Part shown: positions 41,601 to 50,481 of the stretch, piece by piece | How the letters are laid out: each line of letters begins with the position of its first letter | How positions within the stretch are numbered: position 1 is the first letter of the stretch | Assembly (NCBI GenBank): GCA_023212725.1 | Contig: JALBYF010000014.1 | Coordinates: 238,733-302,732 of the forward strand | Source: Tranzscheliella williamsii | Lineage: Eukaryota; Basidiomycota; Ustilaginomycetes; Ustilaginales; Ustilaginaceae | Reading direction: 5' to 3' | DNA: 64,000 nt | Made by a program: the position numbers and the translations under genes | The notes under the pieces: model-generated | The model's input: the letters and a program-made list of their open reading frames with translations, nothing else | Told to the model about the DNA's origin: nothing | Database searches by the model: none

Positions 41601-41731
41601 CCTCTGTCAGTCGCAAGGCGGCACAACTCCCGCCGAAGCCCGCGCCAACAAAAAGCTCGCCGGCAGCAGTATGGCCTCCCCCTCGACCGAAGCAGACTAC
41701 CGGGTCCTCCGCGGCTGGCTTGCACCGCTAG
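38693..41731 (+). CDS. SNF2-family ATPase, ERCC6L2-like
   Basis: 1012 aa, intronless. Helicase motifs: Walker A GDDMGLGKT with K314, DEAH at 426-429 (IIIDEAHKLKN), LTGTAIQNSYRELYTL, and the C-terminal lobe with STTAGGTGLNLTAANRVVVF and DRAYRFGQTKDVYVYRLIGA. Between the lobes the block RFFLRRTKALIQDQLPRKYD is followed by a Cys cluster (CGCGRLDPDTGLPFRRQNCC); this arrangement is typical of ERCC6L2 (the Rad26-like/Hebo group) and not of Rad54 or Isw. The N-terminal ~250 residues are acidic and disordered. The human protein works in DNA end joining and transcription-linked repair; the fungal role is inferred. Confidence 0.85.
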   Translation: MGARREKHARPVEANRLLSTADDSDEDLRTELQLELQDQQRRRRRRKTQRPASKSRGNTSLRDLLDLTSADDYIETRPVKRELRSPSLGVSQPSRNKPSGHPGAVQPPLVDYDHCDESVSSSEEELLLPLTSRPPAALPDVASTSLPHSVLPQSTSQLDDKRSSFDNRGADEEEDDDAEWSLPISQSVAGTTSSLAGMERVEVDVHQARFQFDEETSDEDEVVLKTRPDPSASSQISAGTNARSSFHPEGQRPCFPIPSELLDHGPFELAPGVTVPVAINRFLRNYQRDGVTFLWRAYSEGRGALLGDDMGLGKTIQVIAFLSAIMRKTGMSSDADRRIEAIRNDRPLTDLPTCLIICPSSVIDNWRDELDTWGYFEHAAFTGLRAKESLDNFRKGQLDLLVTSHETASLAIDQLNTLSWSCIIIDEAHKLKNPDSQMTRSMHTFRCKARFALTGTAIQNSYRELYTLADWTTPGLLGTVKEWVAEIEEPLKQGQKRGASEEQLANARSRADKLVKNVLPRFFLRRTKALIQDQLPRKYDRVVFCPLTPTQLQVYKRILAEPEVDMMKHHADPCGCGRLDPDTGLPFRRQNCCFKRDANGDPWNKHMLKYIYLLQKCSNHVALVFPDPEDSTSKEPDRLERYERQQSYVQMMFPDTWQTKRCNATNGMKDDYCGKWKVLSELLSKWHREGDKVLLFSTNLRLLHFIEFFVAREGYNFLRLDGTTPQNRRQQLVNRFNRDASVFLFLISTTAGGTGLNLTAANRVVVFDPHWNPSHDLQAMDRAYRFGQTKDVYVYRLIGAGSLEECIYGRQLYKQQQMEIAYTAAKERRYFEGVAGDQDNLGELFGCKNLFTLHDTNLAMKSIIDECNISDLTYALQQYFPNGSGDESGVADAALAELANSENGSQLRAGTSGQPTTDPSDPIKTILEGLGIAYSHEHSRLTGGSTAEELRSLAAQRASNSRPDPAGRKASVSRKAAQLPPKPAPTKSSPAAVWPPPRPKQTTGSSAAGLHR

Positions 41732-42021
41732 TGAAACCCGCCCAAGATCGAGACGAGCAGTACAAGACCGTAAATAAGCTCAGGACCAGTCAGTTGTTGC
41801 CAGCGCCCACAACCTAGAATCATCCGCAACCGGTTGGCTCTACCAATATCCATCCATCTAGGATAACGATGTCGAGCACGGGACCATAATCATAATGCTC
41901 GCTTGTCCTTTCTTCGGACCTGTCCTGGCAAATAGCACCGCAGTATATCGCTAAGCATCAACAGCTGGCTATACTCTAGCCTGCTTCATCGATTATGAGA
42001 CTCAGCTTTGGCCACCCTCTC

Positions 42022-42139
42022 ATCTGCGGCCATAGAACCTTGAAAGCACCGCATCCCGTCCGATCTGCGAAGTTAAGCAAGGTATCGCCTAGTCAGTACT
42101 ACGGTGGGGGACCACGTGGGAATCCTAGGTGCCGCAGTT
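42022..42139 (+). rRNA. 5S ribosomal RNA gene (dispersed copy)
   Basis: 118 nt. The ends pair to form helix I (ctgcggc at 42024-42030 with gccgcag at 42131-42137). Core 5S elements are all in order: GCACCGCATCCCGTCCGATC, GAAGTTAAGC (A box), AGTACTACGGTGGGGGACCA and GTGGGAATCCTAGGT (C box). Helix III is kept by paired changes (aaccttg with caaggt). A T6 run just after the 3' end serves as the RNA polymerase III terminator. In smut fungi 5S genes are scattered and not in the rDNA unit; this copy is in sense with its neighbours. The intact pairing argues against a pseudogene. Confidence 0.93.
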
Positions 42140-42840
42140 CTTTTTTCTTCGATCCGGATCGCCTACTTTCCAGTCCGACCATGGCTCACCAGCCGGGCGG
42201 TTCAGCGTAGCTTGGCGGGAGCGCAGGCTATCGAGCCGTAGCGATGGTGTGAGCGCAGACCGCGTAGTCGCAGAACACCGATGCCCTAACATGAACAGAG
42301 TGAAACCCGATCTCACAACGCTGCTTCTTGCCTGGTGGTTCATCTAAGCGGCGATCTTCGCTCAAAGTGACGTCATGCAGAGGCTGACATTCCGCTTTTC
42401 TGACAGTTAGTTGCAGCTGTGAAATTCGGTGACTCCCGCTACGGTAAGTCATACTGCGTCCATACATGGGCGCTGGACCCTGGGTGGTTTTCTGTAAGGA
42501 TCGTTCAGATGGAACTTCTCACTAAGCGGGTAGTCACGTCTTCTGTCTGCGCTTTGTGACTGATCGCCGGTTCTGGAGCAAAGCTAACCGTGGAGACCTC
42601 ATACCTGATGGCAGCGCGGACGTGTGCTGAGCTGATACTCACAACTGTGAGATTGAGACCGGGTAGAGAAGCCCAGCTGGAATGGAGCGTCACGGCAGGC
42701 GGGACCTCGAAAGTGTCTGCTTTCTTTTGGAGACCGCTAGGATCGCTCCATCAACCCGGCCCCTACACACCGCGGCACCCGTGAAGCGTGGTACTTGCAG
42801 CAGCATCTTTGCCACCTAGCGTCGGACGCGTGCTGTCACC
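42140..42840. other. Region between 5S rRNA and the carotenoid oxygenase gene
   Basis: About 700 bp that starts with the polymerase III terminator T-run and ends with the oxygenase promoter. No additional 5S copy, tRNA or coding exon seen. Confidence 0.45.
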
Positions 42841-45135
42841 ATGGTTGTTTCCGGCGGTCGCGGGCGGTCGAGTTCTCTTCAGCGAGCGGCTAGTCAACAG
42901 ACGAGGGCCGCGACGCTGGACATCCCGCCTCCTCCGGCGCCCGCCAATCTGCCACACACCTTGTCACGGTCGCCATCGCTTCCCGACGTCGGCCCGTCTC
43001 TAGCACCATCCGCAGCAGACAGCGCGTCTGCTACGCCAGCATCCCGCCCCCATCGCCCGCTATTGTCGCGGCGGCACCCGTCCAAGAAGGAGTATGTCCA
43101 TCCGTACCTTTCCGGCAACTTTGCACCGGTCTCGACCGAGTGCCCCCTGACGGACTGCCTCTACGAAGGCCATGTTCCCGAAGAGCTGGCCGGCAGCCAG
43201 TACGTGCGCAACGGCGGCAACCCGCTGGCCAACTCGCAGCTGGACAGGGACGCGCACTGGTTCGACGCAGACGGCATGCTCGCGGGCGTGCTCTTCCGCC
43301 GCACTCCCGACGGTTCTATCCAGCCGAGCTTCCTCAACCGGTTCATCCTGACGGATTTGCTGCTCTCCACCCCCGAGCACGCCCGGCTCCCGTACCTGCC
43401 CAGCATAGCCACACTCGTCAACCCGCACAGCTCGGTGCTCTGGATCCTCGTGCAGATCATGCGTAGCTTCGTCCTCGCCCTTCTCACCTGGCTTCCGGGC
43501 CTCGGCCTCCAGAGCAAGCAGAAGCTGCGCCGCATCAGTGTAGCCAACACCAGCGTCTACTGGCACGACGGAAAGGCGTTGGCCGGCTGCGAAAGTGGAC
43601 CCCCCATGCGCATCATGCTGCCAGGCCTCGACACAGTGGATTGGTATACAGGCCAGGAGGAGGACGCACAAGGCGCAAAGATCCCATCCAAGGGGTTCGG
43701 CGGCGGACCGCCGCTGATCAGCATGTTGAGGGAATTCACCACAGCACATCCAAAAATCGACCCGCAGACACACGAGTTGCTGCTCTACCACATGTGCTTC
43801 GAGCCACCGTACCTGCGTATCAGCGTCATCCCTCCAGCCAGCCAGAAGGCGATACAGCCTTCCCCAATCAGCGCCGGGGTGAAGACGTTGAAAGGCGTCG
43901 CTGTGCGCGGTCTCAAGCAGCCCAAGATGATGCACGACTTCGGCGCCACGTTGACCAAGACGGTCATCTTGGATCTGCCTCTGTCGCTCGACATGATGAA
44001 CCTCGTCAAGGGCAAGCCGATCCTCCACTACGATCCGTCAAAGCCAAGTCGCTTCGGCGTGCTGCCGAGGTACGAGCCAGACCAGGTGCGGTGGTTCGAG
44101 AGCCCCGAGGCGTGTTGCGTTTATCACACCGCCAATAGCTGGGACGACACGCTTGGTCCGGCTGTCAACATGCTCGGCTGCCGCCTCAACAGTGCCACGC
44201 TTGTCTATACAGCCGGGAACCTGCTGCCTCCGTCGCATGTTCTTCCGGCGCCAGACTGTGCCGAGAAGTGCCAGCTGTACTACTGGCGCTTTGATCTGGC
44301 CGACCCGGCCAGGAACGAGATCAGTCACGAGTTCGCCTTATCAGACGTGCCTTTCGAGTTCCCGTCCATCAACGAGAGGTATGGCCTGCAAGAGGCGAGA
44401 TACGTTTATGGCACCAGCATGCGAGACGGCTCGTTTGATGCCGGGCTCGGCAAGGCGGCCAAAATCGACGTGTTGGTCAAGATGGACGTGCTCGCTTTGA
44501 TACAGAAGGGCAAGAGCTTGTACAGCCAAGGCAAGCTCGGTCGAAAGGACAGTGTCGATCAGAGAACGGTAGAAGCGATACTTGAAGCGCAGAGGGTGGG
44601 CTCGGCAGACCCAGCGGACCCGATCAAAATTTTTGAAATGCCGCGCGGATGGTACGCGCAAGAGATGACATTTGTTCCCCGTCGACCTTCAGGCCAGCCG
44701 ACAGAGGACGATGGATGGCTTATCTTCTATGCGTTCGATGAAGGGACGGGTCTCCATCCGTCGAGCGGGCATGTCCTTCCCGGCGCAACGAGCGAGCTCT
44801 GGATCCTCGAGGCCAAACAGATGGAGGAGGTGGTCTGCCGTATCAAGCTCCCCCAGCGCGTCCCTTACGGCCTGCACGGCACGCTATTCAGCGAAGACCA
44901 AATTGCAGCGCAGAAGCGCGTCGATGAATCCAAGATGCGTACCTGGGCATCGTCAGTCACCAATCTGGACCCCTTTTCCGCAGCCTTGAGCAGCGCCCCT
45001 TCCGTCGGCGCGGCAGGCAAAACCTCCGCCGATGCACCTTTCAGCACGACCATGACCTATGACGCTTTCCTGCGGGACCCGGTCAGGATCGCTGCCTGGT
45101 GGCTAAAACGCAGCATCGAGCACTGGATCGCTTAG
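42841..45135 (+). CDS. Carotenoid cleavage oxygenase family enzyme
   Basis: 764 aa. It belongs to the RPE65/carotenoid oxygenase family: YLSGNFAPVSTECP, then VPEELAGSQYVRNGGNPLAN and HWFDADGMLAGVLF. The four iron-binding histidines are present: H303 (TAHPKID), H365 (MMHDFGATLTK), H429 (CVYHTANSW) and H679 (GLHGTLFS). Smut fungi have known members that cleave beta-carotene to retinal and that cleave stilbenes such as resveratrol; the sequence alone does not decide between these. The Ser-rich ~80-residue N-terminus and a hydrophobic segment (IMRSFVLALLTWLPGL, about residues 204-219), probably for membrane contact, add to the length. Third-position GC is high. Confidence 0.9.
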   Translation: MVVSGGRGRSSSLQRAASQQTRAATLDIPPPPAPANLPHTLSRSPSLPDVGPSLAPSAADSASATPASRPHRPLLSRRHPSKKEYVHPYLSGNFAPVSTECPLTDCLYEGHVPEELAGSQYVRNGGNPLANSQLDRDAHWFDADGMLAGVLFRRTPDGSIQPSFLNRFILTDLLLSTPEHARLPYLPSIATLVNPHSSVLWILVQIMRSFVLALLTWLPGLGLQSKQKLRRISVANTSVYWHDGKALAGCESGPPMRIMLPGLDTVDWYTGQEEDAQGAKIPSKGFGGGPPLISMLREFTTAHPKIDPQTHELLLYHMCFEPPYLRISVIPPASQKAIQPSPISAGVKTLKGVAVRGLKQPKMMHDFGATLTKTVILDLPLSLDMMNLVKGKPILHYDPSKPSRFGVLPRYEPDQVRWFESPEACCVYHTANSWDDTLGPAVNMLGCRLNSATLVYTAGNLLPPSHVLPAPDCAEKCQLYYWRFDLADPARNEISHEFALSDVPFEFPSINERYGLQEARYVYGTSMRDGSFDAGLGKAAKIDVLVKMDVLALIQKGKSLYSQGKLGRKDSVDQRTVEAILEAQRVGSADPADPIKIFEMPRGWYAQEMTFVPRRPSGQPTEDDGWLIFYAFDEGTGLHPSSGHVLPGATSELWILEAKQMEEVVCRIKLPQRVPYGLHGTLFSEDQIAAQKRVDESKMRTWASSVTNLDPFSAALSSAPSVGAAGKTSADAPFSTTMTYDAFLRDPVRIAAWWLKRSIEHWIA

Positions 45136-45330
45136 CTCGGTCGTAGCTTGGCAGGTCTTCTTAATATACTGAACGATGGTCTCCGCTTCTATGCTTGTAT
45201 TTGTACCCTTCATCGGACTTGCCCTGTACATGGCTTATTCGGCCGTAAATTACATCCCAAAGATCGACTGAGCGCGATCCTTATCGAGGTAGAAATGTTG
45301 AAAGCAGGACGGTGCTTAGGATCGCGCACT

Positions 45331-46161
45331 TCAATACAAGCTTCCCTCAAGTCGCTCAAGTACCCGCGGGTTTGTGCCGAAGTATCGAAGAGGCGGGGCC
45401 GGGTGCTTCTCTCGGAGAAACTTCATCTCTGACAGTCCGGCGCCGAAGACCCACAGATAGCCGTCGATGTCGTGCGAGAAGAGGCAGTCATCGCCAAAGA
45501 TGCAGAACGGGCGATGGCGCTTGGCAGGCAGACGCCTGTTAAAGTGCTTGCACGGCGTGTCGGCAGCTCGCTGAGCGTAGCGTTCGGCGGCAGACAACCT
45601 GGCTGACCCTGACAGAGGGCCAGGGGCAACAAAGGAGAAAAGCGATTTTGCCCTACAGCTTGGACAAGCCTTGCAGTTGGATGACTCGGCCTGTGCACGC
45701 CAGCTCCTTAGACAGGGCGGGCAGAAAGAATGGTCGCAGTTGAGATGATGAGCACGTGCGGTAGCTGGCTCCATACAGATCCCGCAAGGCTCAGCATCCG
45801 TCTCGGTCTCAATGGCGGCCAGCGTCGTGACATCCCGCGATGAAGACGACGCCACCTCCTCTTCTGGCACAACACACCGATCGTCTGAGAGGCGGACGTT
45901 CTTCGGACAAAAGTCGCGTGCTAGCGGTGACAATGAGTTAGGACGTTGTCGCTCATTACTGCCGCCTTGCCGCTGTGCCGGCACGTCAGTCTGTCGCGGC
46001 TTACGGCGCAGTTGATGCGAAAACAGGCATGAACTGCCTCTTCTGCAACTGCCTGATCGGAAGTAGTATCGACATGGAAGTTGGGGCCCTGCAGACGGCT
46101 GTGCTGATGCCTCTGCTAGCATAGTCTGCTGATCCATTTCCAGCTGCAATCGAGTTGACAA
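45331..46161 (-). CDS. Makorin-like CCCH/RING E3 ubiquitin ligase
   Basis: 276 aa. Order of domains: a CCCH finger (C30, C39, C45, H49), a C3HC4 RING finger (C126, C129, C142, H144, C147, C150, C166, C169) and a second CCCH finger (C204, C220, C226, H230). CCCH-RING-CCCH is the makorin arrangement, here in a reduced form with one finger on each side where animal makorins have more. The first finger reads CRYYFRSGSCRRGSSCLFSH. Makorins bind RNA through the CCCH fingers and ubiquitinate partner proteins. The C-terminus (about 40 residues) is unlike known domains. It converges on the carotenoid oxygenase gene (stops 195 bp apart). Confidence 0.84.
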   Translation of the reverse strand: MSTRLQLEMDQQTMLAEASAQPSAGPQLPCRYYFRSGSCRRGSSCLFSHQLRRKPRQTDVPAQRQGGSNERQRPNSLSPLARDFCPKNVRLSDDRCVVPEEEVASSSSRDVTTLAAIETETDAEPCGICMEPATARAHHLNCDHSFCPPCLRSWRAQAESSNCKACPSCRAKSLFSFVAPGPLSGSARLSAAERYAQRAADTPCKHFNRRLPAKRHRPFCIFGDDCLFSHDIDGYLWVFGAGLSEMKFLREKHPAPPLRYFGTNPRVLERLEGSLY

Positions 46162-46946
46162 TAAGCCTAGCTCTGATTGTAATCACTGCCGATGACCATA
46201 GAAGTGCAGCAATCGGAGGCAAGCGACATCAGCCTCCAGCCCTGTAGGAGATCGAAAAGCGACTCGACAAGGCGACAAACTCCTCCCCTAAGCTTGTGAC
46301 TAAAGGGTCAGAAGAGACTACGAAGCTGCACGCTTTCGCCAAATCAGGGTCCAAGCCAACGCGTCCCCTACGCAGCACCATCGAAATAACGTTACTGTGA
46401 CTTCCAGGCAGAGAAACGCAACCGGCTCGGTTCCGAAAGGCATTTTCACTTAAGGGTTCACAGTCGCAAGTCATAAATTCACGTTAGATTCACCGCCCAC
46501 CGCAGCCCAAAGTCAAAGGCTGTTTACTGGTAGGCGAAGAAAAATTCTGAAATCTGAGCCCAGAATTTTTTGCGCTTAAAGCACAAGGCGAGACCTCCCT
46601 TTTCCTCCTTCTCTCTTGTCACCGCCCTCTCCCTCTCCGGTCACCACCCTTCTTTTGCATAGTTGTTCATCTGGGCTGCTCCTCAGGATTCTTTGATAGA
46701 CTGTACCTGCACTAAGTCACTTGATCACTCTGCATCTACCATCTGCTGTCGGAGAGCAGACCCAATTCCGCAGCTTGGTTCTGTACATCGATCGTATAGC
46801 CAGCCGTTGTTCCCGTCCATTTGATACCCTTCTCCGGCCCCTTGTGCTTCTTGCTAGTTAGTCGACAGTTTGTTGACTAGTACTGTCACTGTCGCCACCG
46901 ATCAAACTTCCCTTTTCGTCCACGTCTTCTCGTCGCTCACTTCATC
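46162..46946. other. Divergent promoter region, makorin-like gene and NOG2
   Basis: About 785 bp. Contains a perfect 10-bp inverted repeat (listed separately) and a CT-rich leader before NOG2. No coding signal. Confidence 0.45.
46540..46570. repeat. Perfect 10-bp inverted repeat upstream of NOG2
   Basis: AAAAATTCTG at 46540-46549 and CAGAATTTTT at 46561-46570 with an 11-nt spacer, about 380 bp upstream of the NOG2 start codon. It could be a factor-binding palindrome or a hairpin; nothing else supports a function. Confidence 0.6.
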
Positions 46947-49530
46947 ATGGCTGTCGTCAAGGGAGGTCCCTCCAAGAACAACATTAAGTCAACCGGCATC
47001 AAGCGTGTCAAGGGAGAGAATTTCTACCGAGATGCAAAGAAGGCCAAGGTAGTCAAGCTTCTTTCCAAGCATGGTATCGCCACTAAAGCCATCCGCGACA
47101 AGGAGGGCAACATCATTCAGGCCGCCGAGTTTCAGAGCAGCGAGGCCAAGCCTGGTCGAGTTCAGCCTGATAAGCGATGGTTCGGAAACACTCGAGTCAT
47201 CTCGCAAGATGCCTTGGACCACTTCCGCACTTCGCTCGGTTCGCGAGTGAATGACCCCTACTCTGTTTTGTTGCGACGCAACAAGCTTCCCATGTCGCTC
47301 ATCCAAGATCCAGGAAAAGGAAAGGCTCCCTCTCTTACCACGCTCGAACCCTACTCGGACACTTTTGGTCCGGGTTCTCAGCGCAAGAGACCGCGCTTAG
47401 ACGGAGGTATGGGCTCCTTCGAAGAACTCGCCGCCAGCAGTGAACAAGCTGGCAAGGCTGCTGAAGTAAAGGCAGCGGCGTTGGAGGCCAAAGCTGCCGG
47501 CGTCGGCCTGGTACCGTCTGACTACGAGGTCGGATCCTCGGCCGAGCGCAACATCAATGGCTTCACCAACGATGCCGACGAACTTTATGAGATCCCTGTC
47601 ACCCGTGGGCGTTCCGAGCCCATCTACAGCAAGGGTCAATCGAGGCGTATCTGGGGTGAACTCTACAAGGTCATTGATTCCTCCGACGTCGTTATCCACG
47701 TCTTGGATGCTCGAGACCCCCTGGGTACTCGGTGTCGCAGCGTCGAGAAGCACATCCGCGATGAAAAGCCACACAAGCATCTTGTCTTTCTACTCAACAA
47801 GGTCGATCTGGTTCCAACTTGGGTCACTGTAAGTTCGCCGTGTTCTTACCTGTTTCCTTTTTTTCTTGTCTTCCCTCTTGCCTCTCAGCTATGGCCACCT
47901 CGCCCAGGTGGGCCCCACAATCATGTCAAGTACTGCGCTTGTCCTCCTCTTGTGGTTGACAACAATGGCGCATAAACTGTTACGAATGTGGAAGAAAAAC
48001 GGCGCCGATATGATCTCCCCCTCATAGCTACGTTCCTTCTTCGGAAGGGATGTGCCCACTCCCAGTCCTTCTTCCGCCGATAAAGGCTGGGTAGACCGGG
48101 AGGGCCCGGAGCGTCGGCGTTGGCGTTCCTACATGAGTTGAGCTACGGTGATTTTACCACACCGAGCTCGTAGTCATGGAACGAATATTCCCTCACTTCC
48201 CATCCGTCCCTGTTTCCTGTCCTGGTGTTTCCCGTAAGTTTCAACAGAAACTGACCTTCATTGATCCCCCCTTGCACTGCATGGCTTTTACGGATCAAAG
48301 GCTCGATGGGTCAAGATCCTCTCCAAGGAATACCCAACTATCGCTTTCCATGCGAACATCAACAACTCTTTCGGAAAAGGTTCTTTGATCCAACTTCTGC
48401 GACAGTTCAGTGTCTTGCACTCGGACAAGAAGCAGATCAGTGTGGGCTTTGTCGGCTATCCGAACACGGGCAAGAGCTCCATCATCAACACTCTCAAGAA
48501 GAAGAAGGTCTGCAACGTTGCTCCGATCCCCGGAGAAACGAAGGTTTGGCAGTACATCACCCTGATGCGACGTATCTACCTGATCGATTGCCCCGGTATT
48601 GTACCCGTCTCCGCTCACGACTCTGAAACGGGCACTGTCCTCAAAGGCGTCGTCCGAGTGGAGAACCTCGAGACTCCGGCGGAACACATTCCCGCGCTCT
48701 TGTCCAGAGTCAAACCTGAGTATATCCGCCGGACATACAGTGTGGAAAAGTGGGCGAACTCGGAGGAATTCCTTGGCCAAATAGCTAAGCGAATGGGCAA
48801 GCTGCTCAAAGGTGGTGAACCCGATCTTGAGACGGTCGCCAAGATGGTACTCAACGACTGGATTAGAGGCAAGATTCCCTTCTTCGTCGCCCCCCCCCTT
48901 CCGGAAGACTCTTCTGCGAAGGGCAAAGGCAAGGCTACCGAGGAAGAGCAGGCTGCTCTTGACGCTGCTGCCGAAGACGCCGCGGCTACTGACAAGCTGC
49001 TGAAAAAGAAGAAGGTCAAGGGAGTAGAACAACCTTTGAAGCAGATCGCTGTAGCGACCAAATTCACTCGGGAGGATATCGATGCTGGCCGACCCGAAGA
49101 CTTCGTGATGGAACGCGACGCCGACGAACTGGTGCCCGAAGTTGCGGTGGACGAAGACGCCGCATTCGAGGATGACGACGAAGATCAAGACGATAGCGAG
49201 GACGAGGCTGCCGACGCTCTCGAGGACCTCGGTTGGGACGATGTGTTCCAGGGCGAGGAAAGGGAGGAAGGTGCAGGCGCGGAGCAAGACGCTTCTTCCA
49301 ATAAGCGACCTGTCGTCGAGGAAGATGAGGACGAGGAGGACGACCGCCAGAAGGCCGCTAAAGGGCCGAGGATGAAGACCAGCAAGCGCAAAGCCGAGAA
49401 CTATTATACCCACGCCAACGTCAAGAACAAGAGCCGGCGAGACAGGCCGGTCGCCGAGCCCAAGGCCAAGGAGCGCGGGCCCAAGGTAGGCGCCAACGGC
49501 AAAGGTGGCCGGCAGCAGCGGCGCAAGTAG
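46947..49530 (+). CDS. NOG2: Nucleolar GTPase Nog2 (GNL2), one long intron
   Basis: Exons 46947-47828 and 48301-49530 give 703 aa. The G motifs are circularly permuted as in the YawG/Nog2 family: NKVD (284-287) comes before the P-loop GYPNTGKSS (346-354) and DCPG. The joint reads DLVPTWVT / [20 protein letters not shown], which is the continuous family sequence, so the intron is firm. The N-terminus (NOGCT-type domain, [20 protein letters not shown]) and the basic tail ([19 protein letters not shown]) are nucleolar targeting regions. Nog2 acts in pre-60S maturation before export. The 472-nt intron is far longer than the others in this window. Confidence 0.93.
47829..48300 (+). ncRNA. Structured NOG2 intron, candidate snoRNA host
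   Basis: The intron shows several strong stem-loops: GGCCACCT with AGGTGGGCC (about 47893-47914), CCTTC-TTCG-GAAGG (about 48030-48045), and an imperfect long stem at 48133-48177 (arms atgagttgagctacggtg and caccgagctcgtagtcat). An AGAAAA fits the H-box pattern between the first and later stems and an ACA lies in the loop region after them. In S. cerevisiae the NOG2 intron carries the H/ACA snoRNA snR191. I infer, but cannot show, that this intron also holds one; exact ends are not set. Confidence 0.4.
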
Positions 49531-50481
49531 GCCGGCCGAGGCTGATCCTGTCGCTCTCCTTGCCGCAGCCCTCGCGCTTCTCTGCCTGTCCGCTCCAGCC
49601 TCGCGCCACCGGTCTCCGCCCTCCGTTGCTTTACTATCTCGTCGTCCCGTTGTAGCATGTCATCCGTCAGCACCGTTGTTTTCGTCATCTCTACCAGCAT
49701 TATGTACTTGTAAACAGTGTTGATCAACTATTTATGCCTCGTCTGAAGTCTCTTAGCCATCCATCTACCTGGGCATGGTATGCGCTACATGACGTGAAGC
49801 TTGTGGGCTACGGGTCGCATCTCAGTTGCTTCTCGTTTCACGACGGACATTCAAATTCACACGCTCCAAATCTGTGTATCAATGAGAACAAATTGCATTG
49901 CCATCCCGGTCTTAGCGCCAACTATGGAACGAAGAAGCGATCAACACCCTCACGAGAGATGTGTCGAACGACCCTGTCTCTACACCACTCTTCGTGCGAG
50001 AGTAAGCAACGCCGCCCTCCGCCTATAGGATCTTCAAGATCTTCTAGACTGCGAAAGGGTAGTCGGTCGCTAATCCGACGAGAAGTGGTGCAAGAAAACA
50101 AGGATTTGGTAAAGGGTGAAAAATTGGTGCAACTCCCGTGTAATCCTTCCCGAATTATGGTTCAAAATGGTAAAAGGCAATTTTGAAGTTCTTTGAAACG
50201 GGAAGGAGGGAGTGGTTGAGGGAAGAAAGAGGCCGAAGCCACTCAGCCCGGTAGAATATATATGATCTGTACGTACCGCGTAAGACCGCTCTGCGGAACA
50301 AGAAGAAAGTCGAAAAGCAGAGAGATCGACGCAAGTAGAATATTGGGCCGTACGCCGAATTCGAGTTTGACGGGCCGCGAGCAGTTAAATGTCATAGTCG
50401 CTGCAGCTGTTACAGCAGCACCTCAACACCTCATCCGGCGTAGACAGAAGCCAGCATGGTCACCCTGGCGACAAGCACCTG
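49531..50481. other. Region between NOG2 and the sirtuin gene
   Basis: 950 bp of NOG2 3' sequence and sirtuin promoter. No coding or RNA signal recognised. Confidence 0.45.

Noticed and set aside
43060..44028. 322-codon frame opposite the carotenoid oxygenase gene
   Set aside because: Antisense shadow of a GC-biased gene; composition is His/Glu/Arg-rich without a family.
48176..48388. Short frame starting inside the NOG2 intron
   Set aside because: It crosses the splice acceptor at 48301 out of the NOG2 frame and has no family.
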